From Rhynochetos jubatus (Eukaryota > Chordata > Aves > Eurypygiformes > Rhynochetidae): 64,000 bases of DNA. The stretch covers positions 21,588,317 to 21,652,316 of the forward strand of contig CM050658.1 of assembly GCA_027574665.1 (NCBI GenBank), in the 5' to 3' direction. Positions 55,601-64,000 of the stretch are shown here, piece by piece; positions within the stretch are counted from its first letter, which is position 1; each line of letters begins with the position of its first letter. Under the pieces are notes generated by a model, which was given only the letters and a program-made list of their open reading frames with translations, was not told the origin of the DNA and made no database searches. The translations under genes were made by a program, and so were the position numbers.

Positions 55601-57219
55601 CGCTATTTGCTGTGCAGATATCCTTTTATTGGAAAACATGAAGGGCTCTGCAGATGAGATGGAAAATCATTGCTTCAGTGAATAGGCTCAAGCCACTTGT
55701 CCACGCTCTTCCTCTGCAGACAGTACCTTCCACATTGGCTTCTTCTGATGCAGGAACAATGAACATTTTGTTCCCTACCTTGCAATTCATGAATTGAAGA
55801 TGATGGCAGGAGGCAGTTATCAGATGTTCACTCTTAAATGAAGCAGGACAATGCATGTCACCAACCTAAGAAACAAATTGGAAGCTATTTCGAACATAAT
55901 TTTTCACTTTTTAAGGAAAGCATGATCAAAGGAGCATCTATATTTCTTCTTGCATTAGGGATGGTGCTTTGGAATTTGGACTGATGAGTCTTTGGAACTG
56001 CTTTGCCAAGAGGCTGTGACATGAGCCATGCCATTTGCTGCGAAGGTCTTTATACATGAACAGAGGATTGCTCCTAACTGAAGCAGATCTGTCCGTTGAA
56101 GGCTTGGAGGTCTTTTGCTGTAGTGAACTTTCAGTTTCTGGAAATATATGTTAGGACTGAAGCTCTAAGTTTGTTACAAAAGCCTGCAGTCACCCCACCT
56201 TCTTTAACCTTAAGAAAGCCTTCATTGTATTTCCTTTAAAAAAATAAGACATTAGAATTCTTCCAAGGGCCATAACGTGGTTCAATCCACAGAAACCCAT
56301 GAGTGTCAGATGGCTGATTGAGCAGATCGAGCTGCATGTCCATGTCACGGACCTGCTACTTCTCTTACACAGCTAAATTTCTGTGATTTCTGCTCTTGCT
56401 TTGTCCCTTCTAAAGAAAGAATCCATTTGTCAGTGGATTACTGTTAGCTGAGTTATGCTGTTCTTCCCAACACATCACATTTCAAACCAGTATAGCTGGA
56501 AGGCCTCATAAGGACAGCCATGAAACATTTCTGTACAAGATAGAAACAACGTTAGGTAGCAATATTTAATGTTAATTTCCTGACCTTCATCGTTTTTCTT
56601 CCTGGCTTTTATTGCACCAGATAAAACCCCCTCATAGCCCATGGAGGTCCAGCTACGCCCTTGGCATTCTCCATACATGGCTCTGCTACTAACAGGGGAA
56701 TGACACTGCTGTTGACAGCTTTGCCCTGTAGGATTTTTTGCTGTGGACTATATTTGTACACTCTAGTCTGTGAGCCAGGAAAAGTATTTGCAACACGAAA
56801 TTCTCATTGACTTTCTCATGTAATGGAAAAATTAGCACAAGTTTCAGTTCAGTAATTCGAAATAAAGACAGAGTGTCCCACACCATGCTTTAAAAAGAGT
56901 CAGGCAGGCAGAGACTCAAACAGCAAACTGTTTGTCTGGCTCACGCAAGCATGCTGCGTTGTAGTTTGTGTTTTTATACATAGCACAGCATACTGTCATG
57001 AGAGATGAGTGGTGCTGGCTCAAACAATCCTGCAAGCTAGTGTGATGTACTGTAAAATGCCATGGCAAATGTGAGTGACACTCATAATCAAAGGAAACGG
57101 TTCAGTGACATTGATTTTCAAATGGGACCCCCTACCCTGGATATCAGATTTTGAATGAGGGGAGATATGGGGAGTTCTGTGTGTGAAATGGAAACAAAGA
57201 CTCCCACATATCACACATG

Positions 57220-59055
57220 TGGGTCAGGTGAAGGGTAAAGTCAGGACCCTGAATTTTAGGAATGCAAATTTCCAGGTGTTCGAGGAGTTATTTGAGAGGA
57301 CCCCCTCAGGGACAGGGGAGCAGAACAGAGCAGGCAGAGCTGCAAGGATGCTTTCCATGGAGCACAAGAGCTCTGGATCCCCAGGTGTAAGAAATCAGGA
57401 AAGGATGGCAAGAGACCAGCATAGAGGAGTTGAGGCCTGCTAACTAAAACTACAGGGCAAGAAGGAAGTGCACAAGTAGTGGAAGTGAGGACAGGCATCC
57501 TGGGAAGAGTGTAGGTATGCTGCCCAGATGCGTAGGGATGGGGTCAGGGAGGCCGAGGTGTGTCTGGAGCTGAACTTGGCAAGAGATGCACAGGTTAATA
57601 AGGGCTTCTTCCAGGTATGTCAGCCAGAAAAGGAAGGACAAAGGAAGCATACACCCCCCAGACTGGCAAACTGGTAACAAAGGACAAGGAGAAGGCTGAG
57701 CTACGAGACGATCAGGTTTGTGATCACCTGAAGAAGCTGAACGTATATAAGTTAATGGAACCTGACGAGGTGTATCCCAGAGTCCTGAGGGAATTGGATG
57801 ATGTAGTTGCCAAGCCACTCTCCATAATATTTGAAAAGTCAGGGCAGTCAGAGGAAGTCCCTGATGACTGGAAAAGGGGAAACATTGCACCCATTTTTTT
57901 AAAAAGAGCAGAAAGGAGGACCCTGGAAACTACCAACCTGTCAGCGTCACCTCTGTGCCTGGGAAGATCATGGAACAGATCCTCCTAGAAGCTCTGCTAT
58001 GGCACAGAGAGGACAGGGAGGTGACTTGAGACAGCCAGCGTGGCTTCACCAAGGGCAAGTCCTGCCTGACCAACCTAGTGGCCTTCATAATGGAGTAACC
58101 ACATCAGTGGACAAAGGAAGAGCTATGGATGTCATCTGTCTGGGCTTCTGTAAGGCCTTTGACATGACCCCCCACAACATCCTTCCCTCTAAATTGGAGA
58201 GCTTTGGATCTGATGGATGGACTGATCAGTGAATGAGGAATTAGGTTGGATGGTCACATCCAGAGGGTAGTGGTCAATGGCTCAGTGTCCAGATGGAGAT
58301 TGGTGATGAATGGTGTCCCTCAGGGGTCCATATTGAGACCAGTACAATTTAATACCTTCATCAATGGCAGAGAGTAGGATCAAGTGCACTTCCAGCTAAT
58401 ATGAAGATGAGTGGTGTGGTTGACACTTCCAAGAGACGAGATACATTCACCCCCAGACAGAGGGACCTGGACAAGCTCAAGAAGTGGGCGCATGTGAACC
58501 TCATGAAGTTCAACAAGGCCTCCAAGTGCAGGGTCCTGCACCAGAAAGCCAACTGTATCCTGGGTTGCATCAAAAGAAGCATGAACAGCAGGTTGAGGCA
58601 GGGGGATCCTGCCTCTCTCCTCTCATCTGAGACCCCCACCTACAGTACTGCCTCCAGCTCTAGGGTCCTCAGCACAGGAGAGATATGGACCTGTTGGAGG
58701 GGGTCCAGAGGAGGGTCACAAAAGTGATCAGAGGGCTGGAGCACCTCTCCTGTGAGCAAAGGCCGAGTGAGTTGGGGTTGTTCCCTTCTGGAGAAGATTC
58801 TGTGGAGGCATCACTGCAGCCATTCAGTACTTAGCGGGGTCTTATAAGAAAGATGGGTACCGACTCTTTATCAGGACCTGTTGCGATAGGACAAGAGGTA
58901 ATGGTTTTAAACTAAAAAAGGGTAGAGCTAGACTAGATATAAGGAAGACATTTTTTGCAATGAGGGTGGTGGAACACTGGAGCAGGTTGCCAAGAGAAGT
59001 GGGAGATGCCCTATCTCTGGAAACATTCTAGGTCAGGTTGTACAGGGCTCTGAGC
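57220..59055 (+). mobile_element. CR1 LINE, long reverse-transcriptase-bearing copy (copy B)
   Basis: About 1.8 kb in + orientation, truncated at both ends. It starts in the region before the reverse transcriptase (GGTGAAGGGTAAAGTCAGGACC, then AGGTATGTCAGCCAGAAAAGG). The RT N-terminal part is partly open at 57617-57988 ([39 protein letters not shown]). It continues in another frame ([11 protein letters not shown] region, [19 protein letters not shown] at about 58130-58190) and runs to the C-terminal part (GGTGGAACACTGGAGCAGG near 58968) before stopping at CTCTGAGC, 59055, short of the 3' terminus. The expected catalytic FADD-type segment near 58400 is disrupted. Multiple frameshifts show that it is dead. 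Confidence 0.95.
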
Positions 59056-59978
59056 TAAAGTGCAGACAGAACATACTGTACACTTCCATTTGGACTATAA
59101 AACTACTGAGTAAACCCCCTTTCTCTTCTCTTCTCTGCAAGCAGCTGAGCCAGTACCCCTCATTCTCCAAAAGAAGCCATGTACACCACTGTGCCTTATA
59201 ATTTCAGAGTTTCCCACGCAGGCACACTTAAGGTTACATGAAAATAAAAAGATGGCAGGCAGATGCATGGGAAATTGGTATACTGTGATGCGCCAGGCTC
59301 ACAGAGCACTTCTCTAACAGACTCCTTCTAGCCATGGGATTGCTTCGGGAAGTAGAGTGAATAGGCCAAACTGGAATAAACTGAGGAATTAGTGACAAAA
59401 GAAGTAAGACGAAAAGAATATACTAAAGGAAAAGATAATGTATTTAAAATTGGATTGAAGATTCAATCAGTCTTATCCTATTTCCTATTCAGTATATACA
59501 ATGCATGGAATTTTCCACCTAGATCTGGAGGTTTGGTCTCTAACTTTCCCTGGCAAATTGAGAAAGGGACAGACTTCTGCATTAATTACTGAGCATCATA
59601 TAAGCAACACCTAGCAAAAGAGTACCCGCTTATCACGTAGTGACTGAAAATGTTCCTGTATCTCCAAGTATTCCCTCAGATATTAAAACCAAAAATAAAT
59701 CAATTAATAGTAAAGTATTTCCCTGCTTTGCTTCTGTTACTGTCCAGTGGTAGCCTGTATCAGTTCCGCTCTGCTCTGTTTTATTCCGTGACGTGCAAAG
59801 GAGTCGTAACATTTCCATCAACATTTGTCAGCCTCTGTGCTTAGTTGACCGGTGATTTAAAAGAAGACCAAGCTAAGCTTTTTCACACTGCGAGAAAATC
59901 CACAGTGCATTAGCATTCTGACTGCAAAATTTAAGAGAAAAGGTTAATATAAAACTCACAGTTGAGATATCAAAGAAT

Positions 59979-60125
59979 ATTAGAGGTGGCATGTTGGCCA
60001 TAAGCTCTGCTTTAGGCTCTGGTGAAAAAAAATAGAACAAGGTTAGTTCTAACCTTGAAATTAACCTTTTTCTATTTTTTTCTTCAGCCGGAAGAAGACC
60101 TACAGGCCAAGATGTCACCTCTAAT
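59979..60125. repeat. Imperfect long inverted repeat (hairpin)
   Basis: The left arm 59979-60045 (ATTAGAGGTGGCATGTTGGCC ... AATAGAACAAGGTTA) is complementary to the right arm 60062-60125 (TAACCTTTTTCTATTTTTTT ... GGCCAAGATGTCACCTCTAAT). By eye about 51 of 64 positions match (near 80%), with one 3-nt gap and a 16-nt loop. A second, shorter register exists at the centre: CAAGGTTAG-TT-CTAACCTTG (60038-60057). Weaker pairing seems to continue outward for another 15-20 bp. I do not recognise the family. It may be an inverted duplication, a palindromic transposon remnant or a transcribed hairpin. Confidence 0.8.
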
Positions 60126-63100
60126 TTTTTGTGTGTATTTCAAACGTATACTTTGGCCCCATTTTTATGGTTTAGTCTTTGGAGTTATCCAATATAAAGG
60201 GGCTGCTGTGTAGTCTGTTCTACTGTGGCTAGAGGAAAGATTAAATATTATTTGTGGGCTGCTTTAGAATTCTTGCTTTGTTTCAGCTGAACCTAATGCA
60301 GTTGTCTAGTATTCACCATGCTGTTTTTTCCTGTAGCCCTATTATTTTTTTTTTTTCCTGGCTATTTGTTCCTTGTCATTTGCAGTAATCTGATTTCATT
60401 TGTTCTGCTTTTGGCATAGTATCCTAATATAGTCAGCTGCTGCAATGAATATGTGGGATTTCTGCAATCTGACTAAATATCAATAGACTATTGAACTTTT
60501 ATATTATGCGTACTTGTAATCAAGTCAACTGCTTGAGAATTTGCACATCTATGCATTTAGATGTGGAAAAAATAGTCTGTGTTCATGTAATTAAAGTCTA
60601 TATCATAATACTTATGCACAAAAGGGCCAAATTAAGGTTTTGCAGGCAAGTTTAATTCCAGCACTTCCTCTTTGTTTAGTGCTTGACTTTGTAACCTGAA
60701 AGCAATTTGCAATGTAATTTTTCTTTCATAATATCCACAGAAAACTGAGACACAGAATTGTCTGTGGTCACAGTTCCTACCCGGTGAGATATTTGTCATT
60801 AATAAGGCACGCAGCTATTAAAGGAAGGGCAAGCAATAGCTACTGACCTTTCTCAGTACAAACTCTATATCAGGATAGGAACTGTGAGGAGGTAACACCA
60901 GGGCCCTGAGGGAGAGGAGGAGGTATCACCAGGAGCCACAAGGAGTCTAGGGTTAGATCAAAGTGGGGACTGAGGAAGTGTAAGCCTGGATAGAGAGACA
61001 GGAGAAAGGGAAGATAGTATCTGTGAGGTTGGTCCCCACGCAAAAAGTTACCTAGGTTAGTCATATCCTGCTTCCAGATCTGGCACTGCTCTACTGGGTT
61101 CCATTCCACGCTTAAGCTCCATCTGATTTTGTGAGCCACTGAGGACAAGAAGAGTTTCGTGCTGTGTGTTAGGTGCCTTGGAACCCCAATATAAAATCGT
61201 CTGTTAAACTGGGATGCAGCAGCATTGGATATGCAAGACAGAAAAAGAAAGGCAGGGTGAGACAGATATGACTGAGCTGTGGAACCTGCTGGAAGTAAGG
61301 ACATGAGCCTATTCACAGATACTACAGTCAGAGGCACAACATGTAAAGTCTTGAGACCAGGGTTTTTTTTGTGATATCAGAAAGTGGCAGACTACCTTCC
61401 AATCATTGAATATGATCTGTTTGTTATCAATCAGAGGCTAAGACAGGAATTAAATAATTGGATAGAAATTAAATTGACTCCTTTGAGTTGAAACTGAATG
61501 ACTGGAGTAAGAGGAAGATGCTATAGAAATCATAAGCAATGTGGAAGATGAGAGCAATATTAATCAAAGAAAAGACGATGTCTATGTCAAAAACGAACCT
61601 GGTCAATATGGGGTCGGAGAGGCTGAAAGCAGACCAAAGAGGCACCACAGTGAGAAAGTTTTTACCACTATTGGAATATGAATGATCACAATTGTAGCTG
61701 AAGAAGGATAATTGTGCTGGAATTGGGCCATTTCAAAACGAAATTTCAAGTTGCAGAAATTACAAGAAAAATAATAAAAGATAAATTGTAGAAGGACTTT
61801 ACTTTTGGATGTACATCATTTCCTGCCAACACTGGTCTAGGAGACACTTCAGCAATTTTTCACCAACAGGTTTATGGTGTTTGCTGAACACTTCTGCATG
61901 AGGTGCTTAAAAGGCAAGTCATAAATTGTTTGGATTCTTATCACTCTCTTTCTGGGGATGGAAGATCATAAAAAGAGCACTAGTTTATTGAAACACGGAG
62001 GGTACAGCTCTGTTTATTTCTCTGCTCTTAGATGTGAAGCAGCAGCTTGTGATGTTGGTAGTTTACAGCATTTCATGTCATGCTGTGGAAGTCTGGGGTT
62101 TGGTTTTGGGGTTTTTTTGTTGTTGTTGTTAGATTGGATAGTAGTCTTTGATGTGAAATTCATCTGGAATGACCACAGTGTGGAGGCATGATCAACACCA
62201 AAACCTTCCTGTTTTTCATAGTTCTTAGTTTAAATTTACTGTGGAATAAGTAACTGTTAAACCAACGACATCTCTAACCCTTTATGCTACCTCTTATACC
62301 CTGTTCTCTTCCTGCACAGATGCAATGCTCCATTTTTTTTCTGTCATCTAAGGTACCTGAATATGTGTCACAAGTGTCTAGCCTAGAGAATAAACTTCCT
62401 AAACTTCTGTTATTCTTGGCCCCAGTCATATTTGTTAATTCTGTCAGTCTACTAAATTTTATCAAGTGGTGATCCTTTCATTTTTGCCTCTCTTCACATG
62501 TTCATGCCACATCTGATTTTTCTCTGCTTTCTATACCTAAATAACAGCCAATTCTTTCTTTTAAAGTGCTCAAAAAGTTGTCCAGTGTTATAGCCTTATG
62601 ACTCCCAAATTCCTAAACTCTCCTCCTACTTGCTTAATTAACCTCTGCCAACGTCTGAAAAAGGAGAAGATGGGGAGTTTTAAAAGTGTGTCCAGTAAAA
62701 TTACAATCCACAATGGCTGCCCAAACTGCAATGCCATCTTTATTTGTGCTCACCCACAGAACCTGTCTTCATGTTCTCTTTTGACAAAAAATTTCAACCT
62801 GGGTCTAGATCTCTTGCCCGTTAAAAAGGAAAAGTGATGAAAGAAATGGCTTTGTGCCATTGCTGCATTCCTGCCTTATGGTTACTTGTGGTCTTGCATC
62901 GCTTGGGACAGGAAACAGACGCACTGTAGTTCATATTGTGACAACCACAGCTGTCACCAGCCACTGTGGTGGCCAAGAATTGCAAAATCATGCCAAAGAC
63001 CTGGTCCTACTAGCAAGGAGTTCAGGTGAAAGATGAGAGGCACAAAACTGAGTATAGTGTTTTGTCTTCACCTGTAGGAACTTTCAGTCCAGGGAAGTTT

Positions 63101-63642
63101 TCTTGCCGAAGGCCAGATATGCATTGCTGACTTTTTAATATCATGAATAGAAAACATGCCTTTGCCACCAAGAATTAAGAATCTTTATATTCTAGAGGGC
63201 TCAGTTTCTTGCTGTTACTTACCTCTGAAATAACTCATTGTTCTCTATATTCCAGCGCTGACACTAACCTTACCAAACCAGGCATCTCCGTTCCTTTTTG
63301 TCTTCAAGGCGAATACTTGGAGTGAAAAGCAGAAAGGAATGGAGAGGCAGGTTCAGGCATACAGATCTTGTGGAGAGTATGGGATGGGACATAAGAAGGA
63401 CAAGACATGGAGGAAACAAATTCTACACAGTAACGGATTACCTACGGACATATACAGCCTTGAGCCTCACACTGTGTATTCCTTCTTGCCATGCACCTCC
63501 GGTTTCATTCATGAAGACACAAATGAAAAGGCATCAGCTAATAAATACGGACAGTATCCAAACTCCTAGCTGGGCGGAGTATGCAGGAATCCAATACCTC
63601 ACCAAACTGTGGCAGTGCAGCTCCACAGGCACTTGGCAGTTT

Positions 63643-63663
63643 GGGGTGTTTTGGGGGGTGGGG
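63643..63663 (+). other. G-rich run, potential G-quadruplex
   Basis: GGGG-TGTTTT-GGGGGG-T-GGGG gives three clear G runs, one of which can split to provide a fourth. It lies in non-coding DNA near the window end. Confidence 0.5.
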
Positions 63664-64000
63664 TGTTCAAAACCAGGGTAATTTATCAGAAATAAATCCT
63701 TCTTACTAGCTATGGAATCATTTCCCTTGATTATCATCTATTAGTGCTTACTTGCATCATTTGTTCTACCATTTCCTGCCTTTCACTGTGATAGCCTCTA
63801 TTTAAAATACTTGAGTCCAGGAAGGTGTGATCAGCTTCTCTAGTATCTGACACACTCACTCTCTTCCCCTTATTTCATGCTCTAGTTTGTTTTCTAATTC
63901 AGTTCTGCCATGAGGAGCCACTTCCTCCTTGTGATAGAGAAACTGTAATGATAATTGTCTTTCGCAAAGCAATTCAAGGTAACTAATCAGAATAATGATA

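Larger units (their letters stand above)
40896..57219. other. Intergenic DNA, no gene recognised
   Basis: About 16 kb without recognisable genes or transposons. A TA-rich stretch follows the CR1 (40994-41056), T15 lies at 44474-44488, a CA-type run near 52205-52245 and a very AT-rich block at 55500-55600. The longest frame, 164 codons on the minus strand at 41193-41687, shows no domain. The 113-codon + frame at 52538-52879 lies in a slightly richer sequence but has no recognisable homology. Conserved regulatory elements may be present but cannot be seen from one genome. Confidence 0.7.
59056..64000. other. Intergenic or SLC6A1-upstream DNA, no gene recognised
   Basis: About 4.9 kb to the window end with no recognisable gene. 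It contains the inverted repeat at 59979-60125, a T-rich run near 60343-60357, a GTT-type run near 62110-62135 and a G-rich run at 63643-63663. The 155-codon minus-strand frame at 60870-61337 has no recognisable domain. The first coding exon of SLC6A1, expected further along on the + strand, is not present. Confidence 0.7.

Noticed and set aside
57450..57890. 146-codon minus-strand frame
   Set aside because: It is the antisense of the CR1 reverse-transcriptase region (copy B at 57220-59055).
60870..61337. 155-codon minus-strand frame
   Set aside because: No recognisable domain, and the sequence reads as ordinary intergenic DNA. Kept out for lack of any support.

Overview
The window is vertebrate nuclear DNA, almost certainly from a bird and probably a neoavian one. 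Evidence for this is split genes with canonical GT-AG introns, several CR1 (chicken repeat 1) LINE fragments, solo LTRs of a family common in neoavian genomes, no SINEs, and low CpG content. I see no bacterial, viral or plasmid genes and no CRISPR array.

The only gene I can support is the 3' half of SLC6A11 (GABA transporter GAT-3) on the + strand, positions 1 to about 25,220. Eight coding exons (2345-2448, 8843-8967, 11080-11192, 12554-12691, 17406-17508, 18403-18503, 19823-19993, 21208-21360) join in frame. They encode 335 residues, from transmembrane helix 6 to the C-terminal tail ending in THF. Exon lengths of 104, 125, 113, 138, 103, 101, 171 and 153 nt fit the conserved SLC6 pattern. 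If the gene has 14 exons as in mammals, these are exons 7-14, about 53% of a roughly 632-residue protein. The first six coding exons lie left of the window.

The introns carry four copies of one LTR family (1-124 on +; 5075-5651, 8083-8651 and 10791-11042 on -). One of them ends 37 bp before the exon at 11080. A short CR1 lies in the last intron. The 3' UTR probably runs to about 25.2 kb and contains two CR1 fragments in opposite orientation, although poly(A) signals also sit right after the stop codon.

From 25.2 to 64 kb I find no gene. In other vertebrates SLC6A1 (GAT-1) follows SLC6A11 on the same strand. Its first coding exon is not visible, so this stretch is probably the intergenic interval or the 5' regulatory/non-coding portion of SLC6A1. 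It holds two longer CR1 copies in opposite orientation (39567-40895 on -, 57220-59055 on +). These share a nearly identical 340-bp tract although their flanks clearly differ, which suggests gene conversion. It also holds an imperfect inverted repeat with about 65-bp arms at 59979-60125, several G-quadruplex candidates and a small CpG cluster at 27.7 kb.

I found no convincing new biological system. The best leads are the CR1 conversion tract, the inverted repeat at 60 kb, the LTR abutting a splice acceptor, and the CR1-bearing long 3' UTR.
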